DNA of 64,000 nt from Lingula anatina (GCF_001039355.2 NW_019775813.1:214886-278885); one strand, 5' to 3'. Counted from the stretch's first letter, positions 25,901 to 36,983 are shown. Translations and numbers: made by a program. Notes: generated by a model not told the origin, from the letters alone.

Positions 25901-26441
25901 GCTTTAGTGATTCCTGTAGTAGAAGTCTGGAAAAGCACTCAAGAGTATCAAATGACATGTATTTCTCTCAGCTATTAAGAGGTGATAAGGTTAGGTTAAT
26001 GTGTGGATATCAGGCATACCTGTGGCGAGAGAAACCTCTGCATTAACCACAAACCAAACATTTATTTGATGACTCTCTGTGTAATTTTGGCTTAATTTTA
26101 AAAGATATTCTTGGTTTAGGAAACTACTAAATAAATTTTAGCTAAATGCTTAAGATATTCTAACTTGGCTAAGGAAACTAAGATTTTGTTGTCCATTTAT
26201 CACTGGTTTAATTCAAAAGTGTGATTTGAATGCGAATATACAGTTGTTGAAACATTCCCAATACATTGAACATATATCAGGATAAAGAAAAATAATTAAA
26301 AAATGTCATCTGAAGTGTAAATTTCAGAAGAGTTAGTTAGTTTCTAAATGGGTACATTTTTTGGAACACCCTATATAAGAAAGATAGCTGAAATGTATGT
26401 CAAACATGTATTTTACATCTCTTTTCTTCTGATCATTACAG
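22981..26441. other. Noncoding sequence upstream of the Ig1 exon (copy 1)
   Basis: No exon recognised. A T-run lies at about 24260-24281. A 132-codon open stretch at 25280-25678 is kept in both haplotype copies with two amino-acid differences, but it resembles no family I know and the surrounding DNA is equally conserved, so I do not call it a gene. The counterpart in copy 2 is 29479-32913. Confidence 0.5.
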
Positions 26442-26625
26442 TGCAACAGTCCAGCGTCGCCTTATTGCCTGATAGTCCGGTAATAAAGAAGAATTTAGAC
26501 AGCAACATTGTAGTGACATGTGAAGCACCAGGAGTGACGAGCCAGGATCAAGTAGATTTTCAATGGTACCTTGGAAGTGACATTATTCCAGAGAGAGAAA
26601 TTACTTCAACTGTTATACCTTTAGA
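26442..26625 (+). CDS. Fas2: Ig1, first exon (haplotype copy 1)
   Basis: Follows a pyrimidine-rich acceptor (TTTTCTTCTGATCATTACAG) and ends at a GTAAGT donor. Entry is phase 1 and exit phase 2. It encodes the start of the mature protein (VQQSSVALLPDSP) and the first half of Ig1, with the first cysteine in VVTCEAPG and the core tryptophan in FQWYLG. If the acceptor is ignored, the frame extends upstream to Met codons at 26348 and 26393, the second of which gives a signal-peptide-like start; the upstream splice is the likelier reading. Identical in sequence to 32914-33097. Confidence 0.9.
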
Positions 26626-26720
26626 GTAAGTATAGTTTTTTCCAGTGTTTATGTTCCACAGGTGTTAGATTAATATACAATTTAAGTAACGTCCAGAAGA
26701 AAAATGCTGATTTTGCTTAA

Positions 26721-26902
26721 AAGGACACAAAAGAGGATTTTCGCNTCGAAAGTGGACGGTGAATATGATTCTTTTTTTCGATATTGATTAAGGCCATTTA
26801 CCTGCCATTTTATGCTTTCCCCATAGCAATTGTTCTCAGATAAGTTAAAAAAGAAGCAATCCATGCACTAAAAAGGCGTTTTTAATCCTATTTTTTGTCC
26901 CT
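26721..26902. mobile_element. 182-bp MITE with TTAA target duplication, in one haplotype only
   Basis: Flanked by TTAA on both sides (26717-26720 and 26903-26906); the other haplotype copy has one TTAA at the empty site near 33193. The terminal inverted repeats match at 16 of 19 positions: AAGGACACAAAAGAGGATT against AGGGACAAAAAATAGGATT. TTAA duplication is typical of piggyBac-type and some other cut-and-paste transposons. No coding capacity. It sits in the intron between the two Ig1 exons and contains an unresolved base at 26745. Confidence 0.88.
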
Positions 26903-27580
26903 TTAAACATATGTCACTTAAGCTTGTATTGGTCACATAGCCGATTATGCAAGCATTCCTACAAAGGTAAGTTGATTTGAGGAAGATTGTTGGGGGGGTG
27001 GGGGGTAGTCTTTTTTTTTAACAGTTACTGCGAGTAAATTGACTGAAGAAAGTGTACTTTGTTTTGACTAACATATGTATCTTTTATATTTGGTGCAATG
27101 TTTATAATGCAAAGGAAAATTTTAGATCCTGGTTCATGCAGAGTAAGAAAATGTGCTTGTTATTCTTCTAAAAGTTAATTTGCTGTTGTTGAGACGTCAG
27201 AACAGTTTGGAAGCTTCATTGTGTTTGTTGAGATAGGCTGCAACAACAGTGGGGGGAGGTTCATTGTGTTTAGTGGCACGGACTGATTGTGCAGACATAA
27301 CTAAAAGATGTCCTGAAAGTAAAGCTTCTAGAATAGATCATCCCTGTCTTGTTCCCTGTTTATTCTTACCGATTGTATTACTTTTGAAAAGTAATGAAAC
27401 GTATTTATTGTTAAGCCACCCCCCCTCCCAAAAAATAATAATGATAATAAATATTGAATAATAAATTCATAAATTTATTAGTATAGAGAGCTGACAAATG
27501 TGACAATGTACCAAATAGAACCCAGTAAAGTTGGCCATAGTTTGTATTATCATCATTATTAATAAGAATTTCCCATTTAG

Positions 27581-27723
27581 GACAGGGATTTACATATCTC
27601 GTGAGCCGTCAGGACTACTGTTACAATTCAAGAAAGTGCGGATGGAGGATGCTGGACTTTACACCTGTAAAGGAACAATTAATGGGGCAACTTCTACCAA
27701 ATCATTTACCTTGGAAATCAACG
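27581..27723 (+). CDS. Fas2: Ig1, second exon (haplotype copy 1)
   Basis: Acceptor CATTTAG, donor GTAAGG, phases 2 in and 1 out. It carries the second half of Ig1, including the MEDAGLYTC motif with the disulfide-forming second cysteine, and ends ...FTLEIN. One synonymous difference (CTA versus CTC, Leu) from 33878-34020. Confidence 0.9.
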
Positions 27724-28192
27724 GTAAGGTGATCTACATAATTGTCCAGTATGTGAAGGAAAGAAATGTATTCTTCACAAAAATATTTGGTTAGCCGGCA
27801 ATTTCACAGCATTTCTTTCTGAGAAAGTGGACCATTTTGCTAAAGTGGTATAAAAACAGACCTGTACTTGGGTTTAACCCACACTTTTTTTCTCCTCAAA
27901 ACTGTTCATAGAATTTGCCTGCCTGAGGGATCCACAATGACGGTGCCCTGCTGGCCCGGGGCCACTGAAGACCTATCTCGGGAGACCAGCGAATCACAGG
28001 AGTTAATGGCCTATAGGGCTAGTAACTCCTTTAATATTTACCAATATCTCTCTTCTCCATTAATATCTCAAGTTCTAAAATGTCATTGTTCTGGAGGAAG
28101 GGCAAGTGGCTAAAAAAGTTACTGCCAAGCCCAGGAAACAAGTAATGTAGCAGTAACTTTTATAATAAGGTAACATTACCTCTCTTTTACAG
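27724..28192. other. Intron between Ig1 and Ig2 (copy 1)
   Basis: Noncoding. It lacks about 148 bp present in copy 2 (34219-34366). A short CTG repeat at the breakpoint suggests a simple deletion or insertion by microhomology. Confidence 0.7.
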
Positions 28193-28345
28193 AAAATGTA
28201 AAGTTTGTAGACGTTCCTTCATCCCAAAGGATTGTATTAAATAGAGAGGGATTTATCAAGTGTGTTGTTACTGGCAGCCCAAGCCCCAGAGTTACATGGG
28301 ACTTCCAGCAGAAAGACAGCAATACCATTGTGGGGATTACTTCAG
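28193..28345 (+). CDS. Fas2: Ig2, first exon (haplotype copy 1)
   Basis: Acceptor CTCTTTTACAG, donor GTATGT, symmetric phase 1. It encodes the first half of Ig2, with cysteine in FIKCVVTGSPSP and tryptophan in VTWDF. Three synonymous differences from 34637-34789. Confidence 0.92.
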
Positions 28346-28680
28346 GTATGTAGAAAACCCACTCTTAAACTGCTTGAACCATTTCACAGTGGAATTATAC
28401 TGAAAGTTTGTCTTGCATGGTTTTTCAGATTTTGTCTGCCAGATTTTTCATATTCCTGACTGGAAAGAAAGTAAACAGCCAGCCTCATTTTTAAGAGATG
28501 AATTATTTGCTTTTTTGACCCTTTAATAGAGTAGACTTAGGATTTTGGTTGAAAGTTGCTAAACTCAATTGACAAACGGGTTAAATTTGCTCCTATGGCA
28601 ATCTCAGAAAGCTACCACTCAACTACTGTTAGTAAGGCTATTGCATCCTCATATAATCTTAAAATCTATAATCTTTATAG

Positions 28681-28821
28681 GTTCCAAGTATCAATTTGAG
28701 GAGGGTGGGTTGCGCATTACCAATGTGACGTCAGTGAATGAAGAAGGGTTTTATAACTGCAAGGCTTCCCAGCCAGAACTGGCAGTGCTGGACTCCAGGA
28801 GAATATCTGTAGAAGTCATTG
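28681..28821 (+). CDS. Fas2: Ig2, second exon (haplotype copy 1)
   Basis: Acceptor ATCTTTATAG, donor GTGAGG, symmetric phase 1. It encodes the second half of Ig2 with the motif VNEEGFYNCKA and one N-glycosylation sequon (NVT). One synonymous difference (GAG versus GAA) from 35131-35271. Confidence 0.92.
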
Positions 28822-29189
28822 GTGAGGATGGTGGTTATTATAAAAGTATATATAAAAAAAAAACTGAACTGTAAGCCCTGCTCCAAAAGTTATGGAAGGA
28901 TTTTGATAAAGTTACAGGAAAGGTCACAAATGGACTGATTTAAAAGCGATTAGATTTTGGTGGTGATCCAAATAATTTTTAAAGGCTTCTTCTTCAAGGA
29001 TTCTTCACCATTGTGAGACAGGGCCAGTGGCGTTGCTAAATGGATGTGTGTCTCAACTACCATATTTCACTCTTGAGTACTTTTCCAGTTGTGCATGACA
29101 TTGTGAAAATAATTCTGACATGGTAGTGGTAGAGTGTGTTATTCAAGGCTTTGTGTTCATTCATTCATTCATTCATTCATTCATTCTAG
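28822..29189. other. Intron before Ig3 (copy 1) ending in a TTCA repeat
   Basis: Noncoding. Seven tandem TTCA units run straight into the acceptor TTCTAG; the other haplotype copy has two units. Confidence 0.8.
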
Positions 29190-29293
29190 TGCCCCCTGTC
29201 TGGAAAACCAAGCCCAAGTACACAGAAGGTGTTCTCATGCAGGAAGTAAAGATGTTCTGCAATGCAACTGGAAAGCCCAAACCTTCCTACACA
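29190..29293 (+). CDS. Fas2: Ig3, first exon, truncated by a contig join (copy 1)
   Basis: Identical to the start of 35618-35730 but cut at the single N after KPKPSY. The missing end (the core Trp-Tyr-Lys codons and the donor) is intact in the other copy. It is an assembly-truncated exon and not a pseudogene. Confidence 0.85.
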
Positions 29294-29294
29294 N
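29294..29294. other. Single-N contig join inside the Ig3 exon
   Basis: A lone N interrupts the Ig3 exon after the codons for KPKPSY. The next bases are MITE sequence matching 22797, not the expected TGGTACAAG, which is found at 35722-35730. Confidence 0.9.
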
Positions 29295-29478
29295 ACCCCA
29301 TTCCCACAGATTTTAGATCGATCTATCCTCTTGGAGTCTCACTAGATTACTGTTAGTTTAGCCGGCTTAAATGTCTGTCCTGCCTACTAAAAGCTCAGCT
29401 GACTGCAGTTTAGCGCAAACTCCCAGGGAATTAGGTCGATCTGGATAGATCTATCTAAATCTCTGGGAATGCACTCTA
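29295..29478. mobile_element. Second haplotype copy of the GATC-rich inverted-repeat element
   Basis: Matches 22797-22980 with a few substitutions. It starts directly after the single N at 29294, so its outermost left bases are missing. Confidence 0.6.
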
Positions 29479-32400
29479 AATGCTGTAGACTTCACTTCTT
29501 AGCTATACCGGAGGGTGCATTCACTATGAAATTGTCGTACTAGGTAGTTCAAGTCAACTCCGTGGGGACTTCTGCTGAATGCTGTCAGAGTAACATTTGG
29601 TATTTCTGTAAATTATGCTATTTGCAACTACATGGTGGCATTTGCTTTGGTTTTGAGGCCAAATTTTGACATTAAATGCATCTTTTAAAATGGAAAGAGG
29701 AGGAAAAACATCCTTTAATGTTTATTACCATCATTTTAACATGTCCATCTCACTTTTGCTTTCTCTCCTAGGAAAAACTTCAGGTGTATTGTGTTCTTTA
29801 CTGGCTCTGAAAATAATACAGGCAAGCTATGGGTCATCTAGTTTGCTTCCTGTGGTCAACTCATTGTAATCAGACAGCATGGTAATATAAATTGACTGTC
29901 AACATGCAAAGATGGATCGTATGCAGTTTGGTTTGTCTCTCGTAGAGGAATTGGGCCTCCCACCTATAACTGAGTTACCAAACAGTTAGCTGCCAGACAA
30001 AAAGTTTCAGGAACTGTTGGAATGAAAACATTTGGGGAATAAAATATTTCTTGAGTGGTTCAAGTGAGAGGTGTTCCTGTGAAATGCTAAAAGACAATTA
30101 AATGTGTATATCAACCACAGGGTTTCCCTTAGTGCAATTTTTAAGAGACCAATAACACTATTTCATTGAATATGATCTTCTCTTTTAACCAAGTAGCTAC
30201 TTAAAGAACCCTCCAATTGTTGTCCACAGTAGGGCAGTATTTTTTCCTAAAATTATCTTATGAGCAAAATTAGCATTTTTTTTCTTTATGCCCCATTTTA
30301 CACTGCTACCATCAATTCTATATTGACCTGTCAGCAGAATAGTGGTGAAAGGGTTAATATAAACAGGTGTCCATTTGGATACAATGGATGTAATGGAGCA
30401 GGCCACTGGACACTGGTCAAACTGGATAGTGGCTGTAACATCAGATGAGGATGGGGTGAAAAATCGATAAGCTAATATGTCAGCTGTCCCAGTAGGAAAT
30501 TGCTTTTGGGAGAAGACAGACAGTGTTATTACTGCTTGAATTAACTCTTTCTAATTAATTGACTGTCTCAAGACTCTAGACTCTTGTTCACACAGATAAA
30601 ACACGGAACTTCCACTGCTATTTGCACTTGAATTTTAGAGGTTCTTTGTATCAAGGTTTACAGGCATGATTACGAACATGTGCACGTATGGAAATATACT
30701 CACATCTACACATGCTCATGATTTGGGGATTTTTTTTTCTAAATACTCATTTGCGTCAGAGCAGATTGACACAAGTAAAAAAAAAACAGAGTGGACAGAA
30801 GGACATATTTTATGTTTGTGACACCATAATTAAATGATTAAAAGGGAGGGGAGGGTTTTGTGTCACTACGGTAACTGCTGCCATCTTGTTTTTCGCACAC
30901 TGATTTTCTTCTCCTACACAGGTTGTTGACAATGTAATGTGATTTTCAGCAAGTCCACTTCAGTTTCATAGTTACGTCAAAACAGTTATTCAGAGAGGAT
31001 AATAACCAGGTGATGGTAGAAAATGACCAATTGATTGATGAAAATGGCCAGTTGTTGATTTGGCTGAGTTCAAAGATCAGGAGGAATAGAATGCCTGAAT
31101 ATATATATAACACATCATCTTAATGAGCCAGTTAGCCAGTTATCCAAAGGGTTAATTTGACTTCTCTTATTGTCCTGCCTAAATGGGTTTAAGGACCCTA
31201 CTGATAGGCCAGACAATAGGGCTAATATCAAACTTACTGACCACTTACGTTTGCCATGGTAAAGTGGTCTCATATTTCTCTTTACCTGCAAAGTTTATGT
31301 TCAGCTGGTGGTCCAGTTCTCACGAAGATTGCAATTTATTTTGCTTTGACATGAATGGGATCTAAAGAATTGTTTACTGCTTCCTTAACCCTCTTTTATC
31401 CCTTCTATTCAAGTATATGGATAAAATTCAATTTTCCAATAATTGAAGTATTATTGGGAATTTTGTTTAATGGAGAAGGTGTTAGCTAAAGAAAAATAAA
31501 TTGTCTCGTGAACAATGGCAAATACTTATCAGTGATAAATAAGCTTTATTGGAGCCATACAGAACTTTGACTGGGTAACACTGTGTAGAACCAGATCAAC
31601 TGAAACTGGTGAACAGGCTAGAGATCCCCAGTTTTTTTTTTTTTTTTTTTTTTTCAGAGAAGATTCTTTCAAACATCTTTCTTAAGCAATATGGTCATCT
31701 GATAATAGTGCTGCTGGTTCCAGTCGTATGAAATCTGCTGTTTGAGAGTGTGTGTGTGCGAGCATGAGCACGAGAATAAGCACGGCCTTGATGACAGTGA
31801 CCCAGACAATTGATGATGCTGGGGTTTGTGAAGTCACTGTGTACTTACTGCCTTATGGGACTAACATTGATTTTCTCCACGTTACTTCTGACAATAAATG
31901 TTCGCGTCAGGATATACCACACTTCTGTGTGAGGTTTGGTGTACGACATCTTGTAATTATGACCATTTCCATAGCAATGAATAGTACCTTGTGCAGTTTT
32001 GATATTGGTTTGGTAATTGGAATTGTACAAGTAAAGGTCAATGTTGCTCTGAAATTATCCGGAGACCAATTTTGCGTAGACCTAGCACCCATAAATATTC
32101 TGAATTTCACTAATGAATTTCCTTTTTTCTCCTCTCATGCTGAAATTTGATCTGCAAATTTTTCTTGTCACAGGCATCGTCGTCCTCTGGCACTGACTTC
32201 ATTCATTAGGGTAGTATGGATGGCCAGATATATCATTTAGCATTTTGATCTATGATTTGCCTCTCTGTTGTACAGAAATTTGGTTGTAGACTTAATATTC
32301 TTCACACTGTCCTGATGACTGACCCTATAGTACGGGCCTGACTTTGGAAAAACAGTTACAACAGTCTTAGAGGCTTTACTGATTCCTGTAGTAGAAGTCT

Positions 32401-32913
32401 GTAAAAGCACTCAAGAGTATCAAATGACATGTATTTCTCTCAGCTATTAAGAGGTGATAAGGTTAGGTTAATGTGTGGATATCAGACATACCTGTGGTGA
32501 GAGAAACCTCTGCATTAACCACAAACCAAACATTTATTTGTTGACTCTCTGTGTAATTTTGGCTTAATTTTAAAAGATATTCTTGGTTTAGGAAACTACT
32601 AAATAAATTTTAGCTAAATGCTTAAGATATTCTAACTTGGCTAAGGAAACTAAGATTTTGTTGTCCATTTATCATTGGTTTAATTCAAAAGTGTGATTTG
32701 AATGCGAATATACAGTTGTTGAAACATTCCCAATACATTGAACATATATCAGGATAAAGAAAAATAATTAAAAAATGTCATCTGAAGTGTAAATTTCAGA
32801 AGAGTTATTTAGTTTCTAAATGGGTACATTTTTTGGAACACCCTATATACGAAAGATAGCTGAAATGTATGTCAAACATGTATTTTACATCTCTTTTCTT
32901 CTGATCATTACAG
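29479..32913. other. Noncoding sequence upstream of the Ig1 exon (copy 2)
   Basis: Counterpart of 22981-26441. A T-run near 31634-31655 is longer than in the other copy. No exon recognised. Confidence 0.5.
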
Positions 32914-33097
32914 TGCAACAGTCCAGCGTCGCCTTATTGCCTGATAGTCCGGTAATAAAGAAGAATTTAGACAGCAACATTGTAGTGACATGTGAAGCAC
33001 CAGGAGTGACGAGCCAGGATCAAGTAGATTTTCAATGGTACCTTGGAAGTGACATTATTCCAGAGAGAGAAATTACTTCAACTGTTATACCTTTAGA
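32914..33097 (+). CDS. Fas2: Ig1, first exon (haplotype copy 2)
   Basis: Same acceptor, donor and phases as 26442-26625, with no coding difference seen. This copy is contiguous with the rest of the gene, so it is the one to use when building the transcript. Confidence 0.92.
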
Positions 33098-33877
33098 GTA
33101 AGTATAGTTTTTTTCCAGTGTTTATGTTCCACAGGTGTTAGACTAATATACAATTTAAGTAACGTTCAGAAGAAAAATGCTGATTTTGCTTAAACATATA
33201 TGTCACTTAAGCTTGTATTGGTCATATAGCTGATTATGCAAGCATTCCTACAAAGGTAGGTTGATTTGAGGAAGATTGTTGGGGGGTGGGGGGTAGTCTT
33301 TTTTTCAACAGATACTGCAAGTAAATTGACTGAAGAAAGTGTACTTTGTTTTGACTAACATATGTATCTTTTATATTTGGTGCAGTGTTTATAATGCAAA
33401 GGAAAATTTTAGATCCTGGTTCATGCAGAGTAAGAAAATGTGCTTGTTATTCTTCTAAAAGTTAATTTGCTGTTGTTGAGACATCAGAACAGTTTGGAAG
33501 CTTCATTGTGTTTGTTGAGATAGGCTGCAACAACAGTGGGGGGGGGGGAGGTTCGTTGTGTTTAGTGGCACGGACTGATTGTGCAGACATAACTAAAAGA
33601 TGTCCTGAAAGTAAAGCTTCTAGAATAGATCATCCCTGTCTTGTTCCCTGTTTATTCTTACCGATTGTATTATTTTTGAAAAATAATGAAACGTATTTAT
33701 TGTTAAGCCACCCCCCTCCCCCCCCCCAAAAAAAAAAAAAATAAATAAATATTGAATAATAAATTCATAAATTTATTAGTATAGAGAGCTGACAAATGTG
33801 AAAATGTACCATATAGAACCCAGTAAAGTTTCCATAGTTTGTATTATCATCATTATTAATGAGAATTTCCCATTTAG
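33098..33877. other. Intron within Ig1 (copy 2)
   Basis: Noncoding. It has the empty TTAA site for the MITE found in copy 1, plus G-, C- and A-runs (about 33538-33549 and 33708-33740). Confidence 0.75.
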
Positions 33878-34020
33878 GACAGGGATTTACATATCTCGTG
33901 AGCCGTCAGGACTCCTGTTACAATTCAAGAAAGTGCGGATGGAGGATGCTGGACTTTACACCTGTAAAGGAACAATTAATGGGGCAACTTCTACCAAATC
34001 ATTTACCTTGGAAATCAACG
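33878..34020 (+). CDS. Fas2: Ig1, second exon (haplotype copy 2)
   Basis: Second half of Ig1 with the MEDAGLYTC motif. Acceptor CATTTAG, donor GTAAGG, phases 2 in and 1 out. Confidence 0.92.
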
Positions 34021-34636
34021 GTAAGGTGATCTACATAATTGTCCAGTATGTGAAGGAAAGACATGTATTCTTCACAAAAATATTTGGTTAGCTAGCAATT
34101 TCAAAGCATTTTTTTCTGAGAAAGTGGACCATTTGTTAAAGTGGTACAAAAACAGACCTGTACTTGGGTTTAACCCACACTTTTTTTCTCCTCAAAACTG
34201 TTCATAGGATTTGCCTGCTATTAATAGTAGGATAACTATTGTATTTTGCAATGGGCATGCTTATTCTGAAGTTTTGGCAAGGCAGTTGGTTTCTGAAGAC
34301 CAATGAACTAGTCAGTATCTCAGAAAAGTGCACAGTACCTCCCAAGTTCCAATCTCTTTCCTGAAACTGAGGGATCCACAATGACGGTGCCCTGCTGGCC
34401 CAGGGCCACTGAAGACCTATCTCGGGAGACCAGCGAATCACAGGAGTTAATGGCCTATAGGGCTAGTAACTCCTTTAATATTTACCAATATCTCTCTTCT
34501 CCATTAATATCTCAAGTTCTAAAATGTCATTGATCTGGGGGAAGGACAAGTGGCTGAAAAAGTTACTGCCAAGCCCAGGAAACAAGTAATGTACCAATAA
34601 CTTTTATAATAAGGTAACATTACCTCTCTTTTACAG
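34021..34636. other. Intron between Ig1 and Ig2 (copy 2)
   Basis: Noncoding. Includes a segment of about 148 bp (34219-34366) that copy 1 lacks. Confidence 0.7.
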
Positions 34637-34789
34637 AAAATGTAAAGTTTGTAGACGTTCCTTCATCCCAAAGGATTGTATTAAACAGAGAGGGATTTAT
34701 CAAGTGTGTTGTTACCGGCAGCCCAAGCCCCAGAGTTACATGGGACTTCCAGCAGAAAGACAGCAATACCATTGTAGGGATTACTTCAG
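34637..34789 (+). CDS. Fas2: Ig2, first exon (haplotype copy 2)
   Basis: First half of Ig2, with FIKCVVTGSPSP and VTWDF as in copy 1. Symmetric phase 1. Confidence 0.93.
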
Positions 34790-35130
34790 GTATGTAGAAA
34801 ACCCACACGCACTCTTAAACTGCTTGAACCATTTCACAGTGGAATTATACTGAAAGTTTGTCTTGCATGGTTTTTCAGATTTTGTGTGCCAGATTTTTCA
34901 TATTCCTGACTGGAAAGAAAGTAAACAGCCAGCCTCATTTTTAAGAGATGAATTATTTGCTTTTTTGATCCTTTAATAGAGTAGACTTAGGATTTTGGTT
35001 GAAAGTTGCTAAACTCAATTGACAAACGGGTTAAATTTGCTCCTATGGCAATCTCAGAAAGCTACCACTTAACTACTGTAAGTAAGGCTATTCCATCCTC
35101 ATATAATCTTAAAATCTATAATCTTTATAG
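34790..35130. other. Intron within Ig2 (copy 2)
   Basis: Noncoding; nothing notable beyond a few differences from copy 1 (28346-28680). Confidence 0.7.
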
Positions 35131-35271
35131 GTTCCAAGTATCAATTTGAAGAGGGTGGGTTGCGCATTACCAATGTGACGTCAGTGAATGAAGAAGGGTT
35201 TTATAACTGCAAGGCTTCCCAGCCAGAACTGGCAGTGCTGGACTCCAGGAGAATATCTGTAGAAGTCATTG
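35131..35271 (+). CDS. Fas2: Ig2, second exon (haplotype copy 2)
   Basis: Second half of Ig2 with VNEEGFYNCKA. Symmetric phase 1, donor GTGAGG. Confidence 0.93.
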
Positions 35272-35617
35272 GTGAGGATGGTGGTTATTATGAAAGTATA
35301 TATAAAAAATAAAAAAATAAAAAATAAAAAAAAATCCAAAAGTTATGGAAGGATTTTGATGAAGTTACAGGAAAGGTCACAAATGGACTAATTTAAAAGC
35401 GATTAGATTTTTGTGGTGATCCAATTAATTTTTAAGGGCTTCTTCAAGGAATCTTCACCATTGTGAGATAGGGCCAGTGGCCTTGTTAAATGGATGTGTC
35501 TCAACTACCATATTTCACTCTTGAGTACTTTTCCAGTTGTGCATGACATTGTGAAAATAATTCTGACATGGTAGTGGTAGAGTGCGCTATTCAAGGCTTT
35601 GTGTTCATTCATTCTAG
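35272..35617. other. Intron before Ig3 (copy 2)
   Basis: Noncoding. An A-rich stretch at about 35306-35335 replaces the shorter A-run of copy 1. Only two TTCA units precede the acceptor. Confidence 0.75.
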
Positions 35618-35730
35618 TGCCCCCTGTCTGGAAAACCAAGCCCAAGTACACAGAAGGTGTTCTCATGCAGGAAGTAAAGATGTTCTGCAATGCAACTGGA
35701 AAGCCCAAACCTTCCTACACGTGGTACAAG
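35618..35730 (+). CDS. Fas2: Ig3, first exon (complete copy)
   Basis: Acceptor TTCATTCTAG, donor GTTAGT, phase 1 in and 0 out. First half of Ig3: cysteine in KMFCNATGKPKP and tryptophan in YTWYK, with a sequon (NAT) next to the cysteine. A long T-run follows the donor. Confidence 0.93.
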
Positions 35731-36163
35731 GTTAGTTTTTTTTTTTTTTTTTTTTTTTTGGAAGTGTGGTGGTTTCGTACAACCTTCTTTTTTAAAGTAA
35801 TCCCTGCTTTTAAAATTGTCCTTCTAAAAGAAGAGTAAGGACAGTTAAGATCATCAGTTTAAATCTACACTAAGAAAATATTCGAGGGATTTTACAGGGG
35901 GGGGGGTGGGGGGGTCTCGGCTCGGCTCGGCTCTCACACATAAATGCTTACTTATCCCCGAAAAGTTAATTTATGTAACTTACCCTTAGTAGACCAAATA
36001 TTGGTATTATTGGTCATGTGGAAAAATTTTTCTTTTTGGTACTGCAAGTGATTGAATTACTTAAATATAATAATCTTAATAGAACAAGAGGTTATTGACA
36101 AATAGACAAAGAAAATGGTGTAACAAGGTGATAGTAAGTTTCCACATAATTCTTGCGCTGCAG
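35731..36163. other. Intron within Ig3
   Basis: Noncoding. A T-run near 35736-35759 and a G-run followed by a GGCTC repeat (about 35897-35933) are the only notable structures; the G-rich part could form a quadruplex. Confidence 0.7.
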
Positions 36164-36371
36164 GGGTCTTCCCGGGACTCGACCGACTTCCGTGACATCT
36201 CTCAGGAATCCCGTATCAGCATGTACAGAGAGTCCGGAGAGCTTGTGATCAGGAATATCCAGAGGCTGGATGAAGGGCCTTACACCTGTGAGGCTGTGGT
36301 GGATTTGGGTGACCCAGCCACCCCTGATGATGACGTCCTTGTGTCTGGGACGGCTAACCTGAAAGTTGTCA
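36164..36371 (+). CDS. Fas2: Ig3, second exon
   Basis: Acceptor CTTGCGCTGCAG, donor GTAAGT, phase 0 in and 1 out. Second half of Ig3, with RLDEGPYTCEAVVD and a long final hairpin (about DLGDPATPDDDVLVSG) before the closing strand ANLKVV. Single copy from here on. Confidence 0.95.
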
Positions 36372-36983
36372 GTAAGTGTAGTCTTCTTTGTTTGTTTGGT
36401 TATTACAACATTATAGTAAAATTTGTGAAAAAAATTGTTCTTGTGTTTGATACCTAAAGGGAAAATAACTCCTAATTTCAACTCAAAATTCCAATGCAAT
36501 AAATACATTGTATACAACACTTAGAAATATAATAAATTCCATTTTACCACCAAAATGGTGGTTATCACCATTATTTTGAAATCTGTGCTTGCCATCGGAA
36601 CATATGGACCTACATGGTTGGCTAACCTAGGTAATAATCTAGTAAGAGATTTTAACAAAAATAAAAATTCTTAAATCATAAAAACAATCCACTAACTTTG
36701 AAAGTAAGAAGGTATTCATTAATCATTGGAAAGTATGGGAAAATTTTTGTTTACCCCTAGAAAAGTTCGTTTTATGACATTTTCCCCACCAAAATGAAGA
36801 GTTGTTAGACTTGTAATTGATGTTTATGATTTTGAAATTTAAGTTTTATTTATATTTTTTGACAGAAAGATAAAAGGGTGATATGAAAAAATGAGACGTT
36901 ATTATGTTCTTTTAATTAAGTTCTTATAAATTTATAAAAATAAGATAATAGTTGTTTTATAAACATTTCCATTTGTGTTCCAG
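36372..36983. other. Intron between Ig3 and Ig4
   Basis: Noncoding. A small perfect hairpin, CCACCAAAATGGTGG, lies near 36547-36561. Nothing else supported. Confidence 0.7.

Larger units (their letters stand above)
22797..29293. repeat. Haplotype copy 1 of the Ig1-Ig3 interval
   Basis: Aligns with 29295-35720 throughout. It contains the exons for Ig1, Ig2 and the start of Ig3, and stops at a single N in the middle of the Ig3 codons. It carries a 182-bp MITE that the other copy lacks, and lacks about 148 bp that the other copy has in the intron after the second exon (34219-34366). Confidence 0.85.
29295..35720. repeat. Haplotype copy 2 of the Ig1-Ig3 interval
   Basis: The second version of 22797-29293, and the one that continues without a break into the rest of the gene. 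Coding differences from copy 1 are all synonymous (one in exon 2, three in exon 3, one in exon 4), while introns differ by many indels. Most likely the other allele of a single locus. Confidence 0.85.

Noticed and set aside
22797-35720. Genuine tandem duplication of Ig domains giving an eight-Ig protein
   Set aside because: The single-N join in mid-exon, synonymous-only coding changes and the similar artefact upstream all point to unmerged alleles.
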